From: an uncultured bacterium
Lineage (GTDB): Bacteria > Patescibacteriota > Saccharimonadia > Saccharimonadales > Saccharimonadaceae
DNA length: 64,000 nt
Direction: 5' to 3'
Assembly: GCA_938017895.1 (NCBI GenBank)
Contig: CALIJI010000010.1
Span: forward strand, 16,163-80,162
Shown here piece after piece: positions 26,340 through 34,049 of the stretch. Both the position numbers and the translations under genes were made by a program. How positions within the stretch are numbered: the first letter of the stretch is position 1; each line of letters starts with the position of its first letter. Below the pieces are notes generated by a model, which saw nothing but the letters and a program-made list of their open reading frames with translations, did no database searches and was not told where the DNA came from.

Positions 26340-28115
26340 TTACCAACCCCCGCCGCCGCCACCTCCGCCGCCGCCGCCAGAGAATCCTCCACCACCGCCA
26401 TCACTAGAGCTGGAGGTATCGGTATAGCTATTTACAGAAGTAGAAATCGAGCTGATAGACTGAGCGAATACTGCCGCATTAAACGCCGTAGTCCCATCAT
26501 ACCAGCTTGGTGCCGCATTACCATATTCAATCGACAAAACATGCAACCAAGATTTTTCAATACCAAATAAAATAGCATAAGGCAAAAGTCTTTCATAAAG
26601 TTTCACTCGAGACTCACTTATTTCTTCTAAACGCTCAGCCCCCTTCACACTCTGAAGGAACTTTATGCGATCAGCTTCTGCGAGTTTCATATAAAGTTTA
26701 AGACCATCAAGATAGTCTTTATATTTAGCGCCAGACATATTCAACGGATGCAAGCTAAGCAAAATCATCGAATAAACAGTATTCACAATACTTAAAATAG
26801 CTAAAATCGCTAAACTACCAATATATCTGTCCATCATCCCTTCAAAGGCTCCAGTGGTATACAAGACTCCTAATAGAACCAACATGGACAATAGCAAAAT
26901 AATACCTACATCCGTTCGCGATATCGATGAATAAAATCTATCATCTTTCATAACTTTTTCGGCATAATAAGAAAAATCATTGAAGAAATCCGTACGCAAC
27001 GAGCTTATCTTAATCTCAGTCTTATTACCTTTAAATATCTTATTGAAAGTAATGGATTCATTATCGGTCAGGCCGTTATTATTAATCTTTTGCAATATAT
27101 ATTCTTTGCCTCTAGAAAAAACACCCTTATTATCTCGCTCAATAATTTTAATATTACCATTGGTCGCCATTTTAATAATCATTGCTGCAATAACTTTAGA
27201 ATTAGCTTTAGTCAAAACTGCACTTTCAAATAATGAAATATCATTTGGCGGTAAATATTGCGGAACGATAGGGTCACCAGTTTTTACAGAGCGAAATCTA
27301 GTTAGTGAAAGATGAATCAGATAAACAGTTGTAGCAACCTCTATAGCCGAAACAATCCATAACAAAAAACCAATACACTTCACCCAAAAAGGCTCTTGAT
27401 AACCAACAAAGGTATCGGGTTTCAACGCAATCGAAAAAGTTACATTTTGCCCCGCGGAAAGACTAGAAGCGCCAAATGTTAAAGTTATTGATCCATCAGA
27501 TTCTTCAGATTTTTCGGCAGTAGGACATTTTTCTTTACTCCCTTCTTCACCAAAATAACAAGACAGCCCAGTATACTCAGAAGATAGCTCCTTAGGTATA
27601 TGGACTCGTGCGATTAAATTGCGAAAATTCTGTCTCCACTGAGTTCCATTAGTATTCCAAATAAAAAACTGTTCTTTTGCGTTTGAATTTTCGGTTTTTA
27701 AATCATCGCGAATTACATCACGGTATGAATATTCTAGCCGATATTTCTGTTCACCACGAACATACTCATCTGCCTTGCCAATTCTAAAAACTATATTACC
27801 GCTCTCATCACTAGACGAAACACCCTCTTGATCTCCATTCCGAAGAACTTTCAGGACGCCCAGAAAGGAATCGTGACCCTGATATTTTTTTAGCAAAGCG
27901 CGCTCAATACCGTGGTTTTGGTCAAAATCTGGAAATTCAACCGTAATTTCTTCTACGACTTTAAGTATTGATCTATTCTCCGAATCTTTACTTAGATAAT
28001 AATCTGCTTCAAATTTTTTAACCACAAAATCATTTACATCAGCAAAAGCCTCTTGATGCAAAATTCCGCCAAAAGACAAAAATGTAACCGCTAAAATAAA
28101 AATAAGCTTTTTCAT
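26340..28115 (-). CDS. DUF2207-type membrane protein with poly-Gly tail
   Basis: The 591-residue protein has a signal peptide (about 1-25), a large extracytoplasmic beta-rich domain (about 28-235, with VVEEITVEF and HGIERALLKKY), a membrane helix (about 245-267), a cytoplasmic section and two further helices (about 400-450). The ending is Ser/Gly-rich: a GGGGG block, FSG, then an uninterrupted Gly run before the final Trp. This is DUF2207 architecture, a widespread membrane family of unknown role. The tail is encoded by a GC-rich GGN triplet tract (26343-26400) unlike the surrounding AT-rich DNA. Confidence 0.82.
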   Translation of the reverse strand: MKKLIFILAVTFLSFGGILHQEAFADVNDFVVKKFEADYYLSKDSENRSILKVVEEITVEFPDFDQNHGIERALLKKYQGHDSFLGVLKVLRNGDQEGVSSSDESGNIVFRIGKADEYVRGEQKYRLEYSYRDVIRDDLKTENSNAKEQFFIWNTNGTQWRQNFRNLIARVHIPKELSSEYTGLSCYFGEEGSKEKCPTAEKSEESDGSITLTFGASSLSAGQNVTFSIALKPDTFVGYQEPFWVKCIGFLLWIVSAIEVATTVYLIHLSLTRFRSVKTGDPIVPQYLPPNDISLFESAVLTKANSKVIAAMIIKMATNGNIKIIERDNKGVFSRGKEYILQKINNNGLTDNESITFNKIFKGNKTEIKISSLRTDFFNDFSYYAEKVMKDDRFYSSISRTDVGIILLLSMLVLLGVLYTTGAFEGMMDRYIGSLAILAILSIVNTVYSMILLSLHPLNMSGAKYKDYLDGLKLYMKLAEADRIKFLQSVKGAERLEEISESRVKLYERLLPYAILFGIEKSWLHVLSIEYGNAAPSWYDGTTAFNAAVFAQSISSISTSVNSYTDTSSSSDGGGGGFSGGGGGGGGGGGW

Positions 28116-28140
28116 GTTATGATTTTAACATTTTTTAAAA

Positions 28141-28173
28141 TAAAAAACTAGCTTACAATAACGTAAGCTAGTT
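28141..28173 (-). terminator. Terminator of the D-lactate dehydrogenase gene
   Basis: A perfect 11-bp stem (28146-28156 with 28163-28173) followed on the minus strand by a T run. Confidence 0.88.
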
Positions 28174-28185
28174 ATGCAGTGTAAC

Positions 28186-29175
28186 CTACTTAGTTAATTC
28201 GTTATCACTAACACCAGCATTCTTAAACGAAATCAGGTTTTCGGTCGACATCTTAACCATATTTTTAACAGCGGTGTCAGTATTGAATGCGATATGTGGC
28301 GTCATTATTACATTTGGTAAACTTGATAGATCCCGAAAAATAGGATCCTGAATCACTTCTCCGCTCAAATCTTTTTTGAGTAGTTTTCGTTCAAATTCGT
28401 AAACATCAAGTCCTGCCGCTGAAACTTTGCCTGAAACCAACGCATCTCGTAATGCTTCCGCATCAATATGCGCTCCACGAGCTGTATTGATAATCACCAC
28501 ACCATCCTTCATTTTAGCAATAGAATCAGCATTAATAATATGATAGTTATCATCCGTTAGCGGAATATGAAGCGAAATAATATCAGCTTCCGCAAAAACC
28601 TGATCCATAGATTTATAATCTATAATGTTTTCAGCAGCAGGGTTTTGAACGATATCATAACCAATTACTTTTGCGCCAAAAGCATTGAAAACTTTAGCTG
28701 TCGTCAAACCGATATGACCAGTGCCAATAATTCCAATTGTCATAGAATTTAACTCGCGACCCATTAGATTCTCGACTGAAAAATCCTGAACAGCTGCTCG
28801 ATTTAGAGCTAATGGTAGTCGCCGCACTGTAGCAAGTGCTAAAGCCACAGCAAACTCAGCAATTGCGCTAGGCGAATATTGCGGAACGTTAGCGATCTTA
28901 ATTCCGTGAGACTTAGCTTTTTCAAGATCAATTCCATCAAATCCTGCCGTTCGAACACTGAAAAAATTAATACCCATTTTTTTAAGCTCAGCCCAAACAT
29001 CATTTAAAGCTTCGCTAGAAGTATAATCCGAAACCGCATCATAACCTTGTGCTAAATGGACGGTTTCAGGAGTTAGTTCTTTTGTAGTTGTAGCATACTC
29101 AATACTAAACTCATCAGCATATTTCTCAAAATATGGAAGTTCATCTTTTCTCACACCAAAAGCTATAATCTTCAT
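28186..29175 (-). CDS. ldhA: D-lactate dehydrogenase-type 2-hydroxyacid dehydrogenase
   Basis: The 329-residue protein has the NAD-binding motif IGIIGTGHIG and the catalytic Arg in NTARG. The catalytic Glu lies downstream of GLDVYEFE and the catalytic His is in TPHIAF. Opening (IIAFGVRKDE) and length match D-lactate dehydrogenases, which reduce pyruvate to D-lactate and regenerate NAD+. In a fermenting, respiration-poor CPR cell this would be the main NADH sink (inference). A leaderless-type -10 lies six bases before the ATG. Other D-2-hydroxyacids cannot be excluded as substrates. Confidence 0.88.
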   Translation of the reverse strand: MKIIAFGVRKDELPYFEKYADEFSIEYATTTKELTPETVHLAQGYDAVSDYTSSEALNDVWAELKKMGINFFSVRTAGFDGIDLEKAKSHGIKIANVPQYSPSAIAEFAVALALATVRRLPLALNRAAVQDFSVENLMGRELNSMTIGIIGTGHIGLTTAKVFNAFGAKVIGYDIVQNPAAENIIDYKSMDQVFAEADIISLHIPLTDDNYHIINADSIAKMKDGVVIINTARGAHIDAEALRDALVSGKVSAAGLDVYEFERKLLKKDLSGEVIQDPIFRDLSSLPNVIMTPHIAFNTDTAVKNMVKMSTENLISFKNAGVSDNELTK

Positions 29176-29181
29176 AGAAGT

Positions 29182-29187
29182 ATTTTA
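29182..29187 (-). promoter_or_regulatory. -10 box of ldhA, leaderless type
   Basis: TAAAAT preceded by TGT, six bases before the ATG at 29175. Confidence 0.6.
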
Positions 29188-29222
29188 CACTTTTATAACG
29201 AAAAAATCAAGCTTATGTTTTT

Positions 29223-30737
29223 TTATTTCAAGTTAAGTTCAGGATAAATTTCTTTGGTTATTTCGGAAATTTCATGCTTCAATTGTGGAAATGGCACACC
29301 TTCGCGCGCGGTAACTCCTTCAAAAATCCAGAAAACACGCTCACTGTAGCCCCATCCACAAGCTGGTGGCATACCATATTCAAGCATCTCAACATAGTCT
29401 ATATCTAACATCATCGCCTCGTTATCGCCATCGTCACGCATTTGCTGCTGCTCAACAAAACGATTCAACTGATCAATTGGGTCATTAAGCTCCGAGAAGC
29501 CATTTCCAAGCTCCGAGCCAGCAATTACAGGTTGAAATCGCTCTACAACTTGCGGGTTATTTGGATTGCTCTTTGATAGTGGCGAGATAAACTTAGGTGT
29601 ATTCACTAACCAAACTGGACCCGCAACATCTTTGCGGATATTTTTCCAAAGTTTATCAATGCCTCGTGGAATCGAATCTGTCTTTTCAACCTCAAGATTA
29701 TTCTCCTTCAGTTTTGCAGACACTTCTTCAATCGTCGTATCGAAAACATCAATACCATAGTGCTTTTTAATCACTTCAGCATAGTCCCACACTTCCCATT
29801 TTCCACTCATATCAACATCAAAACGATCGAGCTTAAATTTCAAAGTGCCAAAAGTCTCTTGAAGAACATATTTATACATTTCCTCCATGAACGCCATTCC
29901 TTCGCGCCAGTCCCAATAAGCCGCATACCACTCCATCGCAATATGTTCCGGCAAATGCTCATCGGAGTAATTTTCATTACGAAAACGTGGACCAAGATCA
30001 TAAACCTTTTCAAAGCCCGCTCCAAGCAAACGTTTCAAAGGTAGTTCATGACTAATTCGGAGATAAAACTGTGCATCATCAAGCGCATCCATATGTGTTA
30101 CAAATGGATTTGCATCAGCTCCGCCTGTAGTGTGTTCAAGAACCGGAATATTGATCTCAAAAAATCCATGCGAGTTCAAAAAATCACGAGTCGCTTGCCA
30201 AAATTTAGAGCGACGAACAAATCGGTCACGAACCTCTAGATTGACATTCATATCAACATAGCGACGACGGAAGCGCTCTTCTTTATTCGTGAAGCCATCT
30301 TGCTGCGACGGCATCGGGCGAAGAGATTTAGTAAGAAGTCGCAATTCTCGAGTCGCCACCGAAATTTCGCCAGTTTTACTTTTAATCACCTCTCCATTCG
30401 CCTGAATAAAATCACCCGCGTCGAGCAAATTAAGGTCTTTGATTCCGATAAAATTATCCTTTGCGCTAGTTTCCGCCAAATCTTTAGCAGTGATAAAAAG
30501 CTGAATTTTACCCGAAAAATCGCGCAAAACAATAAATGCTAGTTTTCCAAACTTTCGGATACCAGCAATTCGTCCAGCAACAGATACGGTTTTACCTTCC
30601 ATTTCATCGAAATGATTTATAATTTCTGCGGCCATAACCGTACGATCGGTCTTAGCTGGATATGGGTCCAATCCGAGATTTTTGATTTCTTCTAGTTTTC
30701 GTAGGCGCTCATCGCGCAGTTCTTTCATAGTAGCCAT
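29223..30737 (-). CDS. lysS: Lysyl-tRNA synthetase, class II
   Basis: The 504-residue enzyme has an N-terminal OB-fold anticodon-binding domain (VSVAGRIAGIRKFGKLAFIV, about 50-70), the motif 1 region, motif 2 YDLGPRFRNENYSDEHLPEH and a motif 3 segment near PPACGWGYSERV, where the usual GxGxxR reads G-W-G-Y-S-E-R. It charges tRNA-Lys. The ATG is 10 nt after a TAAAAT box, so the leader is only a few bases. Monocistronic and divergent from the small gene at 30857. Confidence 0.95.
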   Translation of the reverse strand: MATMKELRDERLRKLEEIKNLGLDPYPAKTDRTVMAAEIINHFDEMEGKTVSVAGRIAGIRKFGKLAFIVLRDFSGKIQLFITAKDLAETSAKDNFIGIKDLNLLDAGDFIQANGEVIKSKTGEISVATRELRLLTKSLRPMPSQQDGFTNKEERFRRRYVDMNVNLEVRDRFVRRSKFWQATRDFLNSHGFFEINIPVLEHTTGGADANPFVTHMDALDDAQFYLRISHELPLKRLLGAGFEKVYDLGPRFRNENYSDEHLPEHIAMEWYAAYWDWREGMAFMEEMYKYVLQETFGTLKFKLDRFDVDMSGKWEVWDYAEVIKKHYGIDVFDTTIEEVSAKLKENNLEVEKTDSIPRGIDKLWKNIRKDVAGPVWLVNTPKFISPLSKSNPNNPQVVERFQPVIAGSELGNGFSELNDPIDQLNRFVEQQQMRDDGDNEAMMLDIDYVEMLEYGMPPACGWGYSERVFWIFEGVTAREGVPFPQLKHEISEITKEIYPELNLK

Positions 30738-30747
30738 AATTAGGTAT

Positions 30748-30753
30748 ATTTTA
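30748..30753 (-). promoter_or_regulatory. -10 box of lysS
   Basis: TAAAAT preceded by TGC, ten bases before the ATG at 30737. Confidence 0.58.
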
Positions 30754-30782
30754 GCATAAAATCCAGTTGTTTACCACACTAT

Positions 30783-30811
30783 TTGTAATTTGTAGAAAAA
30801 TATGCTATTAT
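30783..30811 (+). promoter_or_regulatory. Promoter of the small gene at 30857
   Basis: TTGTAA (30783-30788), 17-bp spacer, TATTAT (30806-30811) with extended TGC. Confidence 0.7.
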
Positions 30812-30856
30812 ATCAAAAATCCTACAGTCGAGAGACTTTAAACCAGAGGAGAACCT

Positions 30857-31030
30857 ATGAGAATAAATACCGGTGATGTAGTTCAAATAATAGGAGCTAC
30901 AGATAAAAAAGGCTGTAGCTGCATAGCGGTAGGAGAAGTAGCGAAAATTATAGGCAAAAAGGTACTATTAGAAAAAATAGTAACTTTTTCACCCAAAGGT
31001 TTTCGATTACCAGCAAACAGCTTAAAATAG
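30857..31030 (+). CDS. Very small hypothetical protein (57 residues)
   Basis: An ATG preceded by AGAGGAGAACC opens a 57-codon frame ending in TAG. The product starts MRINTGDVVQIIGATD, contains CSC and ends SPKGFRLPANSLK. Short alternating strands (GDVVQII, KVLLEKIVTF) suggest a small SH3-like or KOW-like barrel; this is a guess. Promoter, extended -10 and Shine-Dalgarno site all agree, so the gene is probably real despite its size. A longer frame on the opposite strand has no such support. No terminator hairpin is obvious in 31031-31150. Confidence 0.68.
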   Translation: MRINTGDVVQIIGATDKKGCSCIAVGEVAKIIGKKVLLEKIVTFSPKGFRLPANSLK

Positions 31031-31153
31031 CCAAAATCAAATAACAGTAATGAATGCTCGAAGGATGAGCTCTCAAGAGTATCTCCAACGGAACCTTTAT
31101 ATGAAATATACAAAAGATCTTCGCTATAAAGTCAATAAAAAAATGTTTTTCTA

Positions 31154-31182
31154 TTGACTAAATAAATGTATTATGCTATAAT
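31154..31182 (+). promoter_or_regulatory. Strong consensus promoter of the gene at 31227
   Basis: TTGACT (31154-31159), 17-bp spacer, TATAAT (31177-31182) with TGC. A small hairpin AGTCC/GGACT (31192-31207) sits in the leader just before AAAGGAGGTAG. Confidence 0.88.
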
Positions 31183-31226
31183 TTTCATATCAGTCCGACC
31201 TTGGACTTAAAAGGAGGTAGTTTTTT

Positions 31227-31421
31227 ATGGCTAATAAAGGAAAACCCTACAACGTAGAGCCCAAAACGCTAGGCGCTGACGGAAGAAACATCTTTACCGC
31301 CGTGGAAAATACAGGTGAAGATAATTGTAGACAGAAAGGAATACCTACAGAAATACCTATAGTGATACCTATAGTGATACCTATAGGGATACCTCACCCA
31401 GATAGCGCTGCAGAAAGGTAA
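31227..31421 (+). CDS. Small hypothetical protein with IPIV tandem repeats
   Basis: The 64-residue frame follows a textbook AAAGGAGGT site and a consensus promoter, so expression should be strong. The N-terminal 38 residues are hydrophilic. Residues 39-58 are repeats of a four-residue unit (IPTE, IPIV, IPIV, IPIG, IPHP), encoded by a 12-nt tandem DNA repeat. No family was recognised; no signal peptide. A terminator lies just downstream, making it a self-contained unit. The repeat may be a short beta or polyproline-like segment. Confidence 0.7.
   Translation: MANKGKPYNVEPKTLGADGRNIFTAVENTGEDNCRQKGIPTEIPIVIPIVIPIGIPHPDSAAER
31341..31394 (+). repeat. 12-nt tandem repeat inside the gene at 31227
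   Basis: About 4.5 copies of ATACCTATAGTG; the second and third copies are identical. The unit is a multiple of three, so copy-number change would keep the frame. Confidence 0.92.
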
Positions 31422-31435
31422 GATCCCTCAACTCG

Positions 31436-31460
31436 GCTCCGCAAATTCGCGGGGCTTTTT
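31436..31460 (+). terminator. Terminator of the gene at 31227
   Basis: A 7-bp GC-rich stem (31436-31442 with 31449-31455, one G-T) followed by TTTTT. Confidence 0.85.
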
Positions 31461-31462
31461 CA

Positions 31463-31495
31463 ATTATTAAAAAACTCCGCGCCACCGGAGTTTTT
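31463..31495 (-). terminator. Terminator of proS
   Basis: A 10-bp stem (31470-31479 with 31486-31495) followed on the minus strand by a T-rich tail. Confidence 0.82.
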
Positions 31496-31506
31496 GAATT
31501 TTCTTT

Positions 31507-32748
31507 TTAAGCAAGCTCTTCTAAAAGCTCATCTCGATTCAATATTTTTAGCTCGCCACTTACGCGCTCAACTAGCTCAAAGCTATCACTCTCCATTAAA
31601 CGATCAGAGACGGTCACCCGATAAGGAATGCCCATCAGCTCAGCATCTGCAAATTTTTGACCTGGGCGCACTTCTCGATCATCAAACAAAACTTCAATAC
31701 CCTTCGCTTGTAATTCTTTATAAATTTCTTCTGCGAGTTGTTTTGATCGATCACCAATCTGAACGAGATAAACTTTAGCTGGTGCAACATTTTCCGGCCA
31801 AACAAGACCTTTATCATCAGAGAAATGTTCAGCAATCATACCCATCACTCGACTCGGGCCAATGCCATAACTACCCATAAATACAGGCTTTTCGACACCA
31901 TATCGATCTATAAACTTTAACCCCAAAGCTTCAGAGAATTTATAACCAAGTGTAAAAATATTACCAACTTCTACCGCTTTCTCTTCTCGCAAATCTTCTC
32001 GTTTTAAGCCAAGCTCAGTCAAAACTTCATCCGTCAAGACTTCTTCATTAATAGCAATTTTCTTTTCATCCGAAATATAAATCGTGTCTTCACCTACAGA
32101 ACTAACTGTTTGAAACTCATGACTAAATTTCGAAAAACTTCCGCCACTCGCAAAAGTTTTATACGTAAAATCACCTAAACCAAGTCGCGCAAAAACTCGC
32201 GCATAAGCTTGCGAAATTTTATCGTAAAACTCATCGTGCTGTTCACGGTTTTCAGAAAAACTATATAAATCCTTCATCAAAAATTCGCGCCCACGCATCA
32301 AGCCGCTTTTACTACGAAGCTCTGCCCTAAACTTAGTCTGAAACTGATACGGATAAACTGGTAAATCTTTGTAGCTATTGATGAAATTTTTCATCATTTT
32401 TGTGATTGGCTCTTCATGAGTTGGCGCAAGCCCAAACTCTCGACCGTTCGAAAGTTTAGTTTTAAACCAAACATCCATCACCTCATCACTCCAACGACCG
32501 CTAGCCTGCCAAGTCTCAGGATTCTGAAGTGCCGTCAGGCTAATTTCATTACCGCCTACCGCATTCATTTCTTCGCGGATAATTTGAATAATCTTATCCA
32601 ACACAATTTTTCCAAGTGGCAAAAAATCGTAAACACCCGCCATTTCTTTATGAATAAACCCAGCCCGAATCAAAAGTTGTGCATTTTTTGAAACTTCGTC
32701 CGATGGACTAGTTTTTGAAGTTTTAGTAAATAAATTAGTTACTCTCAT
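31507..32748 (-). CDS. proS: Prolyl-tRNA synthetase, short form lacking the editing insertion
   Basis: The 413-residue class II synthetase has motif 1 (LPLGKIVLDKIIQIIREEM, about 42-60), motif 2 (TKFRAELRSKSGLMRGREF), motif 3 (SYGIGPSRVMGMIAE) and the C-terminal HGTP anticodon domain (about 320-413). Standard bacterial ProRS is about 570 residues because it carries an INS editing domain between motifs 2 and 3. Here motif 2 is followed directly by the class II core and INS is missing, so mischarged Ala-tRNA-Pro must be cleared in trans or tolerated. AAGGAATGAA precedes the ATG. It lies downstream of greA, beyond a terminator. Confidence 0.94.
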   Translation of the reverse strand: MRVTNLFTKTSKTSPSDEVSKNAQLLIRAGFIHKEMAGVYDFLPLGKIVLDKIIQIIREEMNAVGGNEISLTALQNPETWQASGRWSDEVMDVWFKTKLSNGREFGLAPTHEEPITKMMKNFINSYKDLPVYPYQFQTKFRAELRSKSGLMRGREFLMKDLYSFSENREQHDEFYDKISQAYARVFARLGLGDFTYKTFASGGSFSKFSHEFQTVSSVGEDTIYISDEKKIAINEEVLTDEVLTELGLKREDLREEKAVEVGNIFTLGYKFSEALGLKFIDRYGVEKPVFMGSYGIGPSRVMGMIAEHFSDDKGLVWPENVAPAKVYLVQIGDRSKQLAEEIYKELQAKGIEVLFDDREVRPGQKFADAELMGIPYRVTVSDRLMESDSFELVERVSGELKILNRDELLEELA

Positions 32749-32763
32749 TTCATTCCTTTACAT

Positions 32764-32799
32764 CATAAAAGCTCAGCATTTGATCAGCTGAGCTTTTAT
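32764..32799 (-). terminator. Terminator of greA
   Basis: A perfect 11-bp stem (32767-32777 with 32787-32797) with T-rich flanks. proS begins 16 bases further on with no promoter seen in between, so this may act as an attenuating terminator. Confidence 0.85.
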
Positions 32800-32801
32800 A
32801 T

Positions 32802-33263
32802 TTATTTAATTTCTGTAATTTCGTATTGAATTGCGGCTTTTGGAGTCGTAATTTCAACAATTTCACCGAGCTTTTTACCCATAAGTTGCTGACCAATTGG
32901 TGATTCATTACTAATTTTACCCTCAAGGGGGTTTGCTTCAACTTTACCAACAACTGTATAGTGAACAATTTTATTGTCCGAAAGGTTCTTCAGGCTAACT
33001 TGACTACCAAGAGAGACCTCTCCTTTAGCTCCGCTACCAATTATTTCTGCATTCTGTAGAATATTCTCAATTTCTAAAATTCGACTCTCTGCCAAGCCTT
33101 GCTTTTTACGGGCTGCATCATATTCGGAATTTTCACGCAAATCACCAAAATCTCGCGCTGTAGCAACTTCTTCGGCGATTGCTTTTCGCTCTGAAATAAG
33201 CTGTTTTAGTTCAGCTTCAAGCTCCTGTTTCCCAATTTTTGTGATATTAAAAACTTGTTTCAT
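32802..33263 (-). CDS. greA: Transcription elongation factor GreA
   Basis: About 153 residues: an N-terminal coiled coil (about 1-75, with RDFGDLRENSEYDAARKKQ) carrying the acidic tip residues that stimulate RNA polymerase cleavage, and a C-terminal FKBP-like domain (SPIGQQLMGKKLGEIVEI). It rescues backtracked polymerase. The open frame has an ATG two codons earlier (33269), but the -10 box lies only three bases before it. Transcription should begin near 33266, so the ATG at 33263 is the start. Confidence 0.95.
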   Translation of the reverse strand: MKQVFNITKIGKQELEAELKQLISERKAIAEEVATARDFGDLRENSEYDAARKKQGLAESRILEIENILQNAEIIGSGAKGEVSLGSQVSLKNLSDNKIVHYTVVGKVEANPLEGKISNESPIGQQLMGKKLGEIVEITTPKAAIQYEITEIK

Positions 33264-33272
33264 ATTCATAAA

Positions 33273-33301
33273 ATTATAGCAAATAGCAATATTGAAGTCA
33301 A
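33273..33301 (-). promoter_or_regulatory. Promoter of greA
   Basis: TTGACT (33301-33296), 17-bp spacer, TATAAT (33278-33273). The box ends nine bases before the chosen ATG; the -35 almost touches the stop codon of the upstream protease gene. Confidence 0.82.
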
Positions 33302-33302
33302 G

Positions 33303-34049
33303 CTACATAAGCGTTAAAGTAGGCAAAACAAACAGAACGACAAAAGCTAATGCATTCTTTAAGAAATGAAGAATTATGCCAGCCCAAATCGTATCAGTTA
33401 TCTTCTCACGAATAGAACAAGCCACAAAGCTCATCACAAAAGTAGTAACCCCAAGACTAAGCTCTAAATGAGCAATACCAAAAGTTAAACTTACTATAAA
33501 CATCGCTAACCAAGGATTTATTTTTCGAAGCTCACCATAAGCAATTCCCCGAAAGATAAATTCCTCCACGATCGCCGGAATAATTGTAAGACTCAAGAAC
33601 GCTAGAATATATTGAAAAGGCCCGTGTATCCCCGAAAAACCAATTTTTTGCTCCCCAGGATGAATATTAGTTAGGCTAAGTAAAACACCAGCTATAAGAA
33701 GTGTGATAAGTAGCCCCAAAACACCAAGTGCAACATCAGACCAAGTCAGATCTTTCTGCACTCCTAAATCATCTGGTGTGAACTTTTTAGACAAAAGCTT
33801 TTGAGGTATAAAATAAGCAATTATTGACGTTACCAAAAAACTTACCACAATATAAAATCCAGTAGTCGTATTATTCTGCATAATCTGCGCCACTAGTTCA
33901 TTATTACCACCCACTGACAAAAATACTACAGCTCTTATAATGACAGCAACAATAGCCTGTGAGCCAAAAAATGCCACTAAAGGAAAAATTAGCCAAAAAA
34001 TAACCTTTCCCCAATCTTTAGAATAGACATCCGAAAAAAATTTTTGCAC
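33303..34049 (-). CDS. CPBP-family intramembrane protease (Abi/Rce1-like)
   Basis: The 248-residue protein has about seven membrane segments. The CPBP motifs are present: EEFIFRG (motif 1, the paired Glu and Arg), FGIAHLE (His motif) and a later polar motif in the last helices. Such glutamic-type proteases act inside the membrane; bacterial members process peptides or provide immunity to bacteriocins. Its start overlaps the stop of the site-2 protease gene by one base, so two intramembrane proteases are translated from one mRNA. Confidence 0.88.
   Translation of the reverse strand: MQKFFSDVYSKDWGKVIFWLIFPLVAFFGSQAIVAVIIRAVVFLSVGGNNELVAQIMQNNTTTGFYIVVSFLVTSIIAYFIPQKLLSKKFTPDDLGVQKDLTWSDVALGVLGLLITLLIAGVLLSLTNIHPGEQKIGFSGIHGPFQYILAFLSLTIIPAIVEEFIFRGIAYGELRKINPWLAMFIVSLTFGIAHLELSLGVTTFVMSFVACSIREKITDTIWAGIILHFLKNALAFVVLFVLPTLTLM

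Noticed and set aside
26340..26400. GC-rich tract considered as a regulatory or mobile feature
   Set aside because: It is the in-frame poly-Gly coding end of the DUF2207 protein.
30883..31113. Open frame of 76 codons on the minus strand
   Set aside because: It is antisense to the 57-codon gene at 30857, which has a promoter and Shine-Dalgarno site; this frame has neither.
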